Assembly (NCBI GenBank): GCA_021808425.1
Contig: JAKBBS010000023.1
Coordinates: 1 to 27,544, forward strand
Length of the DNA: 27,544 nucleotides
From: Actinomycetes bacterium
Lineage (GTDB): Bacteria > Actinomycetota > Acidimicrobiia > Acidimicrobiales > Palsa-688
Direction: 5' to 3'
Part shown: piece after piece, positions 7,283 through 16,123 of the stretch
How positions within the stretch are numbered: position 1 is the first letter of the stretch
Layout: each line of letters opens with the position of its first letter
Made by a program: the position numbers and the translations under genes
The notes under the pieces: generated by a model
Database searches by the model: none
What the model was told of the DNA's origin: nothing
What the model saw: the letters and a program-made list of their open reading frames with translations, nothing else

Positions 7283-8026
7283 GTGGACCCCGACGCGATC
7301 GACTACCGGCGGATACCGCGCCACGTCGCGTGCGTCATGGACGGTAACGGAAGATGGGCCACCAACCAGGGGTTGCCTCGCACGGAAGGCCACCGCGCCG
7401 GGGAGGAGGCGCTCTTCGACGCTGCGTGCGGGGCCCTGGAGCTCGGGATTCGCTATTTCACGGTGTACGCGTTCTCCACGGAGAACTGGCGCCGGCCCCA
7501 CGAAGAGGTGCGTTTCCTCCTCGATGTCATCGCCGACCAGCTGCTGACGCGCCGCCGCGACGACCTGCACCGTATGGGGGTGCGCATCCAGTTCATCGGC
7601 CGGCGAGACTGGCGGGTACCGCGCTGGGTGCTGCGCCGGATGGACGAGGCCGCGGCTCTGACCGCAGGGAATCGCGCGATGACCCTGACGGTTGCGTTCA
7701 ATTACGGCGGCAGAGCTGAGATCGTCGACGCGGTGAAGGCCATCGTCGAAGAAGGTATCCCGGCCCGGCGCATCGACGACAAGACGCTGCGGCGGCATCT
7801 CTACCAGCCGGAGCTACCCGACCCGGACCTCGTGATCCGCACTTCTGGCGAGTTCCGGGTGTCGAACTTCCTGCTCTGGGAGCTGGCCTACAGCGAGCTG
7901 GTGTTCACTGACGTCCTGTGGCCCGATTTCCGCAGAAGCCATCTTGGCGATGCGGTACGCGAGTTCCAGTCGCGCGACCGGCGCTACGGGAACGCGGGCG
8001 TCGAGCGAGACGACGCCATACCTTGA
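7283..8026 (+). CDS. uppS: Isoprenyl (undecaprenyl/polyprenyl) diphosphate synthase, cis type
   Basis: Cis-prenyltransferase of 247 residues, the family's usual length. Signatures in order: HVACVMDGNGRW with catalytic Asp 20, GHRAGEEAL, FSTENWRRP, VAFNYGGRAEI and the C-terminal DLVIRTSGEFRVSNFLLWE with AYSELVF, which carries the diphosphate-binding and metal-binding residues. It condenses isopentenyl diphosphate onto an allylic primer to make the lipid carrier for peptidoglycan and other envelope glycans, acting at the inner face of the membrane. Actinobacteria often have several paralogues with different chain lengths, and product length cannot be read here. The start at GTG 7283 follows from the TACCGT -10 seven bases upstream; the frame is open further back. 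recO follows after 29 bases. Confidence 0.93.
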   Translation: MDPDAIDYRRIPRHVACVMDGNGRWATNQGLPRTEGHRAGEEALFDAACGALELGIRYFTVYAFSTENWRRPHEEVRFLLDVIADQLLTRRRDDLHRMGVRIQFIGRRDWRVPRWVLRRMDEAAALTAGNRAMTLTVAFNYGGRAEIVDAVKAIVEEGIPARRIDDKTLRRHLYQPELPDPDLVIRTSGEFRVSNFLLWELAYSELVFTDVLWPDFRRSHLGDAVREFQSRDRRYGNAGVERDDAIP

Positions 8027-8055
8027 CCGCCAGCCCGCTTGGGGGCCGATAGGTC

Positions 8056-8778
8056 GTGGCCCTCTATCGTGAAGAGGCGGTTGTACTGAGGACCTACAAG
8101 CTGGGCGAGGCCGACCGGATAGTCGTGCTCATGACCGCAGGGCGCGGGAAGGTGCGCGCCGTGGCGAAGGGAGTGAGACGCACGAAGAGCCGCTTCGGCG
8201 GCCGCCTCGAGCCCCCCAGTCATATCAGCCTGCTCGGCTTCGAAGGGCGCAACCTTGACGTGATCACCCAGGCAGAGACGGTCGAGGCTTACGGATCGAT
8301 CCGCCGCGACTTCGAGCGGACGACAGACGCCGTCGCCCTGGTCGAAGCGGCCGAGCAGATCGGCCGTGAGGGCGAACCTGATCCAGGACTGTTCAAGATG
8401 CTGACGGGAGCGCTTCGCACGCTCGCAACGGCGACGCAACGGCCTGCCCTCCTCGTCGGGGCGTTCTACTGGAAGCTGCTTGCGGCGGAGGGGGTGGCCC
8501 CCGTCGTGGACAACTGCGTGTCGTGCGGGGAGCCGGAGGTCGTCAGCTTCGACATAGCGAGCGGGGGGGCGTTGTGTCGTGAGCACCGCCAGGGGATCCC
8601 GCTGGACGCGGCGACCGCCGAAGTGGTGCGAGAGATCCTCGGCGGCCGACTCGGGGATGCTCTGTGCCGCCCGGCCGGTCCCGAAATTTTCGCTGCGTCG
8701 CACCTGGCGACATCGGCGCTGGAGGCTCATCTCGAAAGGCGGCTGAAGGCGGTTCACCTGATGGGGGGAGCAAGCTAG
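8056..8778 (+). CDS. recO: DNA repair protein RecO
   Basis: The 240-residue protein starts with the RecO OB-fold: EEAVVLRTYKLGEADRIVVLMT, then GKVRAVAKGVRRTKSRFGGRLEP, both family hallmarks. The C-terminal helical part carries the zinc site CVSCG (Cys 154, 157) and CREH (Cys 174, His 177). RecO loads RecA onto SSB-coated DNA together with RecR during gap repair and anneals complementary strands. GTG 8056 is the first start that gives the conserved MALYREEAVVLR beginning; the ribosome binding site is weak. uppS lies directly upstream, so the two may share a transcript. The TAG stop codon is embedded in the -10 element of glyS. Confidence 0.93.
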   Translation: MALYREEAVVLRTYKLGEADRIVVLMTAGRGKVRAVAKGVRRTKSRFGGRLEPPSHISLLGFEGRNLDVITQAETVEAYGSIRRDFERTTDAVALVEAAEQIGREGEPDPGLFKMLTGALRTLATATQRPALLVGAFYWKLLAAEGVAPVVDNCVSCGEPEVVSFDIASGGALCREHRQGIPLDAATAEVVREILGGRLGDALCRPAGPEIFAASHLATSALEAHLERRLKAVHLMGGAS

Positions 8779-8781
8779 CCT
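8776..8781 (+). promoter_or_regulatory. -10 element of glyS (leaderless)
   Basis: TAGCCT lies eight bases before ATG 8790. Its first three bases are the recO stop codon. Confidence 0.42.
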
Positions 8782-8789
8782 TGGCCGCC

Positions 8790-10109
8790 ATGTCGGTCGA
8801 GATGGACGAGATAGTGAGGTTGTGCAAGCAGCGGGGTTTTGTGTTCCCCTCGGCCGAGATTTATGGCGGCTTCCGATCCACATATGACTACGGGCCGCTC
8901 GGGGTGCTGATGCTGCGAAACGTGAAGAACGCATGGTGGCGTTCGATGGTGCAGCTACGCCACGACGTGGTCGGCCTCGACGCAGCGATACTCTCCGCGC
9001 CGCGGATCTGGGAGGCGTCGGGACATCTGGCGAATTTCACCGACCCTCTGATCGACTGTCGCAATTGCAAGGAGCGTTGGCGGGCCGACCACTTGGATGT
9101 CGACCCGGACGACGGAGAACTGCACTGCCCCAAGTGCGCGAGCACCGATCTGACAGACGCGCGGGCCTTCAACTTGATGTTCAAGACGCACGCCGGACCG
9201 GTCGAGGACGAGGGCAGCGTCGCTTACCTGCGGCCGGAGACCGCCCAGGGGCACTTCGTCAACTTTCTGAACGTGCTGCAGACGTCGCGCAAGCGGCCGC
9301 CGTTCGGCATAGCGCAGGTCGGCAAGTCTTTTCGCAACGAGATCACGCCGGGAAACTTCGTGTTTCGAACGCGTGAGTTCGAGCAGATGGAGCTCGAGTT
9401 CTTCGTCCCGCCCGGTGACGCTGCGATGTGGTTCGAACACTGGTGCGCCGAGCGCCTCGCCTGGTACGTGGATCTTGGCATCCCAGCGGAGATGCTCCGC
9501 TTGAGGGCGCACGAACCCGAGGAGCTGTCGCACTATTCGGCGGGCACCTCCGACGTGGAGTTCGCTTTCCCTTGGGGTTGGGGAGAGCTGGAGGGTATTG
9601 CGAACCGGACGGACTTCGACCTTAAGGCTCACGCGGCGGCGAGCGGCGTGAAACTCGAGTTCTTCGACCAGGCCACGAACAGCCGCTACGTGCCGTACGT
9701 GATCGAACCGGCCGCCGGCGCGACGAGGACGATGATGGCTTTCCTGATCGCGGCCTACACCAAAGACGAAGTCGGCGGCGAGGAACGCACCGTGCTGCGC
9801 CTGGCGCCGCGCATCGCTCCTTACCAGGTGGCGGTCCTGCCGCTATCCAAGAAGGAGTCCTTGTCGGCGGCTGCTATCGAAGTCCTGGAAGTGCTGTCGT
9901 CGCGCTATATGTGCGACTTCGACGAGACGCAGTCGATCGGTCGGCGATACCGCCGCCAGGACGAGATCGGAACGCCCCTTGCGATAACCGTCGACTTCGA
10001 CACGATCGAGGACAAGGCGGTGACCATCCGTGACCGTGACACGACCGAGCAGGTCCGGGTGCCAATCGACCGGCTCCTGGAAGAGGTCGGTTCGAGGCTT
10101 GGAATGTGA
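8790..10109 (+). CDS. glyS: Glycyl-tRNA synthetase, alpha2 (homodimeric) type
   Basis: Class II synthetase of 439 residues. The opening IVRLCKQRGFVFPSAEIYGG and TYDYGPLGVLMLRNVKNAWW are characteristic of the eukaryote-like homodimeric GlyRS, not the alpha2beta2 enzyme. A cysteine-rich insertion (CRNCKERWRADH, then LHCPKCAST) follows. Motif 2 is FRNEITPGNFVFRTREFEQMELEFF and motif 3 is EPAAGATRTMMAF with its arginine. The anticodon-binding domain starts at about LAPRIAPYQVAVLPL. It charges tRNA-Gly with glycine in the cytosol. ATG 8790 fits a leaderless start from TAGCCT; TTG 8781 in the same frame has a ggag about ten bases upstream and is a possible alternative. Opposite-strand frames here are shadows. 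Confidence 0.95.
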   Translation: MSVEMDEIVRLCKQRGFVFPSAEIYGGFRSTYDYGPLGVLMLRNVKNAWWRSMVQLRHDVVGLDAAILSAPRIWEASGHLANFTDPLIDCRNCKERWRADHLDVDPDDGELHCPKCASTDLTDARAFNLMFKTHAGPVEDEGSVAYLRPETAQGHFVNFLNVLQTSRKRPPFGIAQVGKSFRNEITPGNFVFRTREFEQMELEFFVPPGDAAMWFEHWCAERLAWYVDLGIPAEMLRLRAHEPEELSHYSAGTSDVEFAFPWGWGELEGIANRTDFDLKAHAAASGVKLEFFDQATNSRYVPYVIEPAAGATRTMMAFLIAAYTKDEVGGEERTVLRLAPRIAPYQVAVLPLSKKESLSAAAIEVLEVLSSRYMCDFDETQSIGRRYRRQDEIGTPLAITVDFDTIEDKAVTIRDRDTTEQVRVPIDRLLEEVGSRLGM

Positions 10110-10125
10110 GCCTTGGAGTGCGACT

Positions 10126-10131
10126 TAGACT
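10126..10131 (+). promoter_or_regulatory. -10 element of ppdK (leaderless)
   Basis: TAGACT lies six bases before ATG 10138. No convincing -35 at the usual spacing and no Shine-Dalgarno sequence were seen. Confidence 0.5.
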
Positions 10132-10137
10132 GTAGGC

Positions 10138-12765
10138 ATGTCCTTCGTGTACGCCTTCGACTACAAGCACCGCAAGCCTCCGATGCAGATGAAGGACCTC
10201 CTCGGCGGCAAAGGGGCGAACCTCGCCGAGATGACCTCGGTGCTTGGTCTGCCGGTTCCGCCTGGGTTCACGATCACCACCGACGCGTGCCGCGCGTACA
10301 TGACCGGGGGTTGGCCTGACGGCCTCGACGGCGAGGTCGCAAAACAAGTGAGACGCCTGGAGAAGGCGATGGGAAAAAATTTGGGCGACGCTGCTGACCC
10401 GCTTCTCGTAAGCGTACGCTCCGGTGCGAAGTTCTCCATGCCAGGGATGATGGACACGGTCCTCAACCTCGGTTTGAACGACGCGTCGGTAAAAGGGCTT
10501 GCAGAGCAGACGTCAGACGAGCGCTTCGCCTACGACTCGTACCGGCGTTTCATCTCGATGTACGGCCGCATCGTGTTGGGCCTTGACGGCGCGCACTTCG
10601 ACGAGCCCTTCGAGCGGGCCAAGCGCGACGCGGGAGTTTCCAACGACGCCGAGCTGTCCGCCGGAGCTCTAGCTGGCCTGTGCGAGACCTTCAAGGCGGT
10701 CGTCGAAACCGAGACCGGCGAACCTTTCCCCCAGGAGCCACAAGCCCAGCTTCGCGGTGCTATCGAGGCGGTCTTCAGATCCTGGAACGGCGCGCGGGCC
10801 GTCGCCTACAGGGTGCGTGAGCGCATCGCCCATGACCTTGGGACCGCTGTCAACGTTCAGTCGATGGTGTTCGGCAACCGTGACAACACTTCAGGAACCG
10901 GGGTCGGCTTCACCCGCGACCCGGCGACCGGGGCGAGCGGCGAGTACGGCGACTTCCTGATAAACGCGCAGGGCGAGGACGTGGTCGCAGGAATCCGCAA
11001 CACGCTGCCGCTCGCGGAGCTCGGGCGGATCTTCCCGGCGATCTTCAAGGAACTGAAGGACATCTTCGCCAGACTCGAAGCGCACTACTGCGACATGTGC
11101 GACACCGAGTTCACGATCGATCAGGGCAAGCTGTGGATGCTCCAGACTCGAGTAGGCAAACGCACCGGACGCGCCGCTCTTCGCATGGCAGTCGACATGA
11201 CCCGCCAGCGCGGCTGGAAGATCAGCCGGGAGGAGGCGGTGACTCGTGTGAGCGCAGAGCACCTCGACCAGGTGCTGCACCCGCAGTTCGCGGAAGAGCC
11301 GGCGGTGGTTCTCGGTAAGGGACTCGCCGCTTCGCCGGGTGCAGCGGTCGGACGGGTGGTCTTCGAGGCCGACGAAGCGGCCGAGGCAGCGGAGCGCGGC
11401 GAGAGGGTGATCCTGGTGCGCAACGAAACCTCCCCCGAGGACGTCCACGGGATGATCGCGGCGCAGGGAATCCTTACCACTCGTGGCGGTCTCGTGAGCC
11501 ACGCGGCGGTCGTTGCGCGAGGCTGGGGCAAGCCAGCGGTCGTCGGAGCGGAGGCACTGCGCATCACCGGTGGCCGATTTGTCATCGGCGACCGGACCGT
11601 CGCGGCCGGCGACTTCATATCAATCGACGGCAGCACCGGCGTGATCGCCCTCGGAGAGGTTCCCCTCAAGGACGCGAGCCCGCCCGAGGAGTTCGACACG
11701 ATCCTCTCGTGGGCCGACCAGATCCGAAAAGGGCACCTCGCCGTGCGAGCGAACGCCGACAACGGTCCCGACGCGGCAAAAGCCCGCGAGTTCGGAGCGC
11801 AGGGCATCGGTTTGTGCCGCACCGAGCACATGTTCCTCGCCGACGACCGCCTGCCGATCGTGCGCCGCATGATCCTGGCGTCGAGCCCGCAGGACGAGGC
11901 GGCGGCGCTGGAGGAGCTAAGGGTCGCCCAGAAGCAGGATTTCGTAGCGATACTCGAGGCTATGGACGGGCTGCCGGTTACCGTGCGCCTCCTCGACCCG
12001 CCGCTGCACGAGTTTCTGCCCTCCACCGGAGAGCTGGAGATAAAGGAGGCCAGCTCGGGGCTGAGCGACGAGGAGCGTCAGATGCTCGCCGCGGCTCGCT
12101 ACTGGCACGAGGCGAACCCGATGCTCGGCACCCGCGGCGTTCGCCTCGGCGTGATCAAACCCGGGTTGTACGCGATGCAGGTGAGGGCACTCCTCGAAGC
12201 GGCCGCCGAGCGGGTCGCCGCCGGGGGCAAGCCGAAGGTCGAAGTCATGATCCCCCTTACCGTCACACGCCAGGAGCTCGGACTTGCCAGGTCGTGGGTG
12301 CAGGAGGCGATAACCGAAAGCACCAAAGGGCTTCGCAGGAAGCTCGACGTCGCCATTGGGACGATGATCGAGACACCCCGGGCCGCGGTGCGCGCCGACG
12401 AGATGGCCGAGGAAGCCGACTTCTTCAGCTTCGGGACGAACGACCTGACGCAGATGACGTTCGGTTTCTCCCGCGATGACGTGGAGGGCCGGATGATGGC
12501 CGCCTACCTCGCCCTGGGACTTCTCTCGCGCAACCCGTTCGAGACCATCGACCAGACGGGCGTCGGGCAGCTGGTACGCGATGCCGTCGAGCGGGGCCGC
12601 TCCGCCAGGCCTGACATCAAGTTGGGCGTCTGCGGCGAGCACGGCGGCGATCCCGAGTCGATCGACTTCTTCTACAGGGTCGGTCTCGACTACGTGTCGT
12701 GCTCACCGTTCCGGGTTCCTATCGCTAGGCTCGCTGCCGCCCAGGCTGTGGTGGCGAACCGCTGA
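10138..12765 (+). CDS. ppdK: Pyruvate, phosphate dikinase
   Basis: At 875 residues it has full family length. The N-terminal ATP-grasp part begins VYAFDYKHRKPPMQMKDLLG and includes LLGGKGANLAEM, then SVRSGAKFSMPGMMDTVLNLG. The central swivelling phosphohistidine domain has TRGGLVSHAAVVARGWGKPAV with catalytic His 455. The C-terminal PEP-binding barrel has GTRGVRLG, FSFGTNDLTQMTFGFSRDD and the catalytic-cysteine motif GVCGEHGGDP. It interconverts ATP + phosphate + pyruvate with AMP + diphosphate + PEP, serving gluconeogenesis or glycolysis. The residue two before the catalytic His is Val 453, where plant and many bacterial enzymes carry the threonine targeted by the PPDK regulatory protein. 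The gene stands alone between glyS and dnaG with its own leaderless promoter. Confidence 0.96.
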   Translation: MSFVYAFDYKHRKPPMQMKDLLGGKGANLAEMTSVLGLPVPPGFTITTDACRAYMTGGWPDGLDGEVAKQVRRLEKAMGKNLGDAADPLLVSVRSGAKFSMPGMMDTVLNLGLNDASVKGLAEQTSDERFAYDSYRRFISMYGRIVLGLDGAHFDEPFERAKRDAGVSNDAELSAGALAGLCETFKAVVETETGEPFPQEPQAQLRGAIEAVFRSWNGARAVAYRVRERIAHDLGTAVNVQSMVFGNRDNTSGTGVGFTRDPATGASGEYGDFLINAQGEDVVAGIRNTLPLAELGRIFPAIFKELKDIFARLEAHYCDMCDTEFTIDQGKLWMLQTRVGKRTGRAALRMAVDMTRQRGWKISREEAVTRVSAEHLDQVLHPQFAEEPAVVLGKGLAASPGAAVGRVVFEADEAAEAAERGERVILVRNETSPEDVHGMIAAQGILTTRGGLVSHAAVVARGWGKPAVVGAEALRITGGRFVIGDRTVAAGDFISIDGSTGVIALGEVPLKDASPPEEFDTILSWADQIRKGHLAVRANADNGPDAAKAREFGAQGIGLCRTEHMFLADDRLPIVRRMILASSPQDEAAALEELRVAQKQDFVAILEAMDGLPVTVRLLDPPLHEFLPSTGELEIKEASSGLSDEERQMLAAARYWHEANPMLGTRGVRLGVIKPGLYAMQVRALLEAAAERVAAGGKPKVEVMIPLTVTRQELGLARSWVQEAITESTKGLRRKLDVAIGTMIETPRAAVRADEMAEEADFFSFGTNDLTQMTFGFSRDDVEGRMMAAYLALGLLSRNPFETIDQTGVGQLVRDAVERGRSARPDIKLGVCGEHGGDPESIDFFYRVGLDYVSCSPFRVPIARLAAAQAVVANR

Positions 12766-12781
12766 ACGTAGCGGCGAGTCG

Positions 12782-12787
12782 TAGGCT
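12782..12787 (+). promoter_or_regulatory. -10 element of the dnaG-rpoD operon (leaderless)
   Basis: TAGGCT lies six bases before GTG 12794, in the 28-base gap after ppdK. Confidence 0.5.
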
Positions 12788-12793
12788 CGGGCT

Positions 12794-14596
12794 GTGGGGA
12801 TAGTCGACGAGGACATCGCCAAGGTCAGGGCCGCCACCGATTTCGTCGCCGTGGTCAGCGAGCACCTTGCTCTGCGCCGGGTCGGGACCCGCTGGAGCGG
12901 GCTTTGCCCATTTCACACGGAGAGATCCCCGTCCCTTTCAGTCAACGCCGAGCTCGGCCTTTACTACTGCTTCGGGTGCGGGGCCAAAGGCGACGCCATT
13001 TCTTTCGTCCGGGAGATGGACCACCTCGACTTCGCCGACGCCGTCGAGAAGCTCGCTAAACGGGCCGGCATCACCCTTCGCTACGACGAGGCATCCGGCG
13101 GCCAGGACCGCCAGCGGCGCAATCGCACCCACGAAACGCTCCAGGCGGCAGTCGCGTGGTACCACGACAGGCTCCTGTCCTCCAAGGACGCAGCCCCCGC
13201 TCGCGCCTATCTGCGTCGCGAGCGCGGTTACGACGGCGACATCGTCCGCCGGTACAGCCTCGGCTGGGCGCCAGCCGGCCGGGACGTGCTTGTGCGCAGC
13301 CTCGGGGTTCCGGCCGCCGCTTTGGTCGATGCGGGACTCGCGACCTTCGACGGGCAAGGCCGCTACGTCGACTTCTTCCGGGGTCGGGTCCTGTTCCCGA
13401 TCTTCGAGCCGGGTGGCCAGCCGGTCGGCGCGGGGGGGCGCCTGCTTCCGGGCGGGCAGGGCCCCAAGTACAAGAACACGGCGAACACCACCGTCTACGA
13501 CAAAAGCCGGACCCTCTACGGGCTCAACTGGGCGAAGAAGGCCATCGTGGAGCGTGGCCGGGTCGTGGTGTGCGAAGGGTACACGGACGTGATCGGCCTG
13601 CAGCGAGCCGGGGTGCACGAGGCGGTCGCAACCTGCGGTACTGCGCTTTCCGACGGGCACGTCAAGGCGTTGACGAACTTCGCCCGGCGTATCGTCGTCG
13701 CGTACGATGCTGACGCTGCCGGCCAGGCAGCAGCCGACAAGTTCTACGCCTGGGAGTCCCGTTTCGACGTGACGATCAGTGTTTTGGACCTTCCTTTCGG
13801 GACCGACCCGGCTGACGCGGCACGTGCTGATCCGCAGGGGCTTCTCGCCTCGATCACCGCAGCGACCCCGTACCTGGGTTTCAGACTGAACCGCTTGTTT
13901 GCTGCCAGCGACCTTTCACACCCCGAGGGGCGTGCCCGAGCCGCGGGTGAGGCGATGACGATGATCGCCGGCCATCCGGATCCGCTGGTGCGCGACCAGT
14001 ATCTGATGGCCGTTGCGGACAGATGCCAGGTGCGGCCCGATCGGCTCCGAACGATGGGTTCACCGCCCGTCGATAGGCCGGTCGCTGTGAGGCGCTCCGC
14101 CCCTTCGGCGGTCGGGGGCCCGGAGATGGAGGCGCTTCGCCTGCTCGTGCAAAGGCCCGACGACATAGCTCCTCAGCTTCACGGCGTCATGTTCGCGCCT
14201 GGCCTGGCAGCCGAGGGATACCAGGCTCTAAGCGGCGCCCCGGACGTCTACAGGGCGATCGAGGGCGCTGCGCCGCAGGTCGCGGAGCTTTTACAGCGAG
14301 CCGCGTTGGACGAGTCGGACGCGGAGCCTGACGACGTCGTGAACCTGCTTTTGGAACGGGCGGTCGACAGGGAGCTGGCGACGCTGAAAGCGGAGATGCG
14401 CCGTGCTTCGCCGGCCGACCAGGCCGCCTACTCTCCGACGATCGCATGGCTGAAGCTCGCAGCGGAGCAGATCCGAAGCGACGACTCCGACGACCGCAGC
14501 TTCGCCCGCGAGGCGTCGGAGGCGCTCGTAGGGTGGCTCGTCGCACGGCGCATGGACGCTCCGGAGCTCGAAGCAAGCGCGGGTCAGGACCAATGA
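12794..14596 (+). CDS. dnaG: DNA primase DnaG
   Basis: Bacterial primase of 600 residues. The N-terminal CHC2 zinc-binding domain shows Cys 38, His 41, Cys 59 and Cys 62 ([14 protein letters not shown], then [11 protein letters not shown]). The RNA polymerase core follows, with the [21 protein letters not shown] segment and the Toprim motifs [13 protein letters not shown] and [12 protein letters not shown] that hold the metal-binding acidic residues. The C-terminal third is the helicase-interacting helical region and is poorly conserved. It makes RNA primers for the lagging strand at the replication fork. GTG 12794 follows a leaderless -10. Its TGA overlaps the ATG of rpoD (ATGA), giving a primase-sigma operon like the E. 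coli macromolecular synthesis operon but without rpsU here. Confidence 0.95.
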   Translation: MGIVDEDIAKVRAATDFVAVVSEHLALRRVGTRWSGLCPFHTERSPSLSVNAELGLYYCFGCGAKGDAISFVREMDHLDFADAVEKLAKRAGITLRYDEASGGQDRQRRNRTHETLQAAVAWYHDRLLSSKDAAPARAYLRRERGYDGDIVRRYSLGWAPAGRDVLVRSLGVPAAALVDAGLATFDGQGRYVDFFRGRVLFPIFEPGGQPVGAGGRLLPGGQGPKYKNTANTTVYDKSRTLYGLNWAKKAIVERGRVVVCEGYTDVIGLQRAGVHEAVATCGTALSDGHVKALTNFARRIVVAYDADAAGQAAADKFYAWESRFDVTISVLDLPFGTDPADAARADPQGLLASITAATPYLGFRLNRLFAASDLSHPEGRARAAGEAMTMIAGHPDPLVRDQYLMAVADRCQVRPDRLRTMGSPPVDRPVAVRRSAPSAVGGPEMEALRLLVQRPDDIAPQLHGVMFAPGLAAEGYQALSGAPDVYRAIEGAAPQVAELLQRAALDESDAEPDDVVNLLLERAVDRELATLKAEMRRASPADQAAYSPTIAWLKLAAEQIRSDDSDDRSFAREASEALVGWLVARRMDAPELEASAGQDQ

Positions 14597-15972
14597 CAGG
14601 CGCGCGCAGCGGCGACGGCGGTCCTGCCCGGGTGGACGAGCAGCCGGCCGGCGACTTTCCTGAGAGCGAGTTCGTGGCTTTGCTCTTGGTCGGACGCGAG
14701 CGCGGCTACCTCGACGCCGACGACCTTCTCAGCGTGCTCTCGGGGGTCGAGCTCACGCCGGAGGTGATCTCGTCTGTCGGGGCGCGCATCGCCGCGAGCG
14801 GCATCGAATTCCGGGGGGATTTCGACGCCGCGGACGCCGCCGATGCGGGCGATGTCGGAGCCGGTCCCGCTGCTGCTGTCCGGCGGCAGCCGGATCGTAA
14901 AGCTCTGCCGGGCGATGCTTCAGATGGACCTTCGACGCCGGGCGACGAGTTGACCGTCGCAGCGTCGGAGGGAGTTGGCGCGACTCGGCCACGCCGGCGC
15001 GTCCAGAGGCCCCGCAGCGCCGACGCCGACGCGTTCGAGGGCTCCGCAGGCGGCGAGGACCCTATCAGGATGTACCTGAAGGAGATCGGCAAGGTGGCCC
15101 TGCTCACGTCAGCCGAGGAGGTGTCGCTGGCACGACGTGTCCAGGCCGGTCTCGCCGCGACCGAACGCCTTGCCGTGCTCCGGGAAGGTCCCGACGGGCC
15201 GCCCGAATCGACGTTCGTCGACGACGAGCGTGTCCGTTTGGAGGGCCTGGCGGCCAAGAGGGTTCTGATCGAAGCGAACCTGCGGCTCGTTGTGTCGATA
15301 GCCAAGCGTTACCGCAACCGCGGAATGGCCTTCCTGGATCTGATACAAGAAGGAAACGTTGGTCTGATGAGGGCGGTCGACAAGTTCGACTACTCCAAGG
15401 GCTTCAAGTTCTCTACGTACGCGACGTGGTGGATCCGCCAGGCGGTCAGCAGGGCGATCGCGGATCAGGCCAGGACCATACGCATCCCGATCCACATGAT
15501 CGACACGATCAACTCGGTAATGCGGGCGCAACGCCAGCTTCTGCAGGACCTGGGCCGAGACCCGACGGTGGACGAGGTCGCAGCTAGCGTCGAGATGACC
15601 GCCGGGAAAGTGCGAGACATCCTCCTTGCCAGCCAGGAGACCATCTCATTGGAGCAGCCGATGGGCGACGACGACTTCAGCCTGTTCGACCTTATCGAGG
15701 ACTCTGCTGCGGTCGCCCCACTCGAGGCGGCTACCCAGGCGATGCTCAACCGAGCCCTCAACGACGCTCTGGAGGACCTCCCGGAGCGAGAGCGCAAAGT
15801 CCTCCGCCTCCGTTTCGGGCTGGTTGACGGGCGCATGCACACTCTCGACGAGGTCGGCAGGGAGATCGGAGTGACACGCGAGCGAATCCGTCAGATCGAG
15901 ATCAAGACGTTGGCGAGGCTTCGCAACCCGATACATTCGGGGCATCTGCGGAGTTATTTAGAGCTGGAATGA
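14593..15972 (+). CDS. rpoD: Primary RNA polymerase sigma factor (group 1, sigma-70/SigA)
   Basis: The 459-residue protein has all sigma-70 regions: 1.1-like (about residues 25-75, [20 protein letters not shown]), an alanine/aspartate-rich linker, region 1.2 ([18 protein letters not shown]), region 2 with [20 protein letters not shown] and [20 protein letters not shown], region 3 with [14 protein letters not shown], and region 4.2 helix-turn-helix [20 protein letters not shown]. The full region 1.1 and the near-perfect region 2.3-2.4 mark it as the housekeeping sigma. ATG 14593 overlaps the dnaG stop; the frame is open further upstream into dnaG, but that part is not sigma-like. The linker between 1.1 and 1.2 is low in complexity, as is common in actinobacteria. 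A hairpin with a T run follows at 15992-16024. Confidence 0.96.
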   Translation: MTGARSGDGGPARVDEQPAGDFPESEFVALLLVGRERGYLDADDLLSVLSGVELTPEVISSVGARIAASGIEFRGDFDAADAADAGDVGAGPAAAVRRQPDRKALPGDASDGPSTPGDELTVAASEGVGATRPRRRVQRPRSADADAFEGSAGGEDPIRMYLKEIGKVALLTSAEEVSLARRVQAGLAATERLAVLREGPDGPPESTFVDDERVRLEGLAAKRVLIEANLRLVVSIAKRYRNRGMAFLDLIQEGNVGLMRAVDKFDYSKGFKFSTYATWWIRQAVSRAIADQARTIRIPIHMIDTINSVMRAQRQLLQDLGRDPTVDEVAASVEMTAGKVRDILLASQETISLEQPMGDDDFSLFDLIEDSAAVAPLEAATQAMLNRALNDALEDLPERERKVLRLRFGLVDGRMHTLDEVGREIGVTRERIRQIEIKTLARLRNPIHSGHLRSYLELE

Positions 15973-15991
15973 GATCCGTCCTCTGGGAGGC

Positions 15992-16024
15992 CCGGAGTTC
16001 CCCACGAGTCCCGCTCCGGTTTTT
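15992..16024 (+). terminator. Probable intrinsic terminator after rpoD
   Basis: CCGGAG at 15992-15997 is complementary to CTCCGG at 16014-16019, and a run of five T follows at 16020-16024. The loop is long (16 bases), so strength is uncertain. The site is 20 bases after the rpoD stop and just before the tRNA promoter, which fits. Confidence 0.6.
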
Positions 16025-16029
16025 CCTGG

Positions 16030-16035
16030 TAACGT
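16030..16035 (+). promoter_or_regulatory. Possible -10 of the tRNA-Asn gene
   Basis: TAACGT lies 11 bases before the mature tRNA 5' end, just after the rpoD terminator. A start site some seven bases downstream would give a very short 5' leader for RNase P. Confidence 0.4.
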
Positions 16036-16046
16036 TTGGGCGTCCT

Positions 16047-16119
16047 TCCGGGGTAGCTCAATCGGCAGAGCGGGTGGCTGTTAACCACTAGGTTGGGGGT
16101 TCGAGTCCCTCCCCCGGAG
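16047..16119 (+). tRNA. tRNA-Asn (anticodon GTT)
   Basis: A complete 73-base cloverleaf can be drawn. The acceptor stem TCCGGGG (16047-16053) pairs with CCCCGGA (16112-16118), with discriminator G 16119. The D arm is at 16056-16071. The anticodon stem GGTGG (16073-16077) pairs with CCACT (16085-16089) around loop CTGTTAA, with anticodon GTT at 16080-16082. The T arm GGGGG pairs with CCCTC around TTCGAGT. The CCA end is not encoded. The next coding sequence starts only four bases after the discriminator. Confidence 0.97.
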
Positions 16120-16123
16120 CGTC

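Noticed and set aside
14800..15060. Low-complexity linker in the sigma factor as a possible intein or insertion
   Set aside because: It is the usual variable linker between regions 1.1 and 1.2 and has no intein or transposon motifs.
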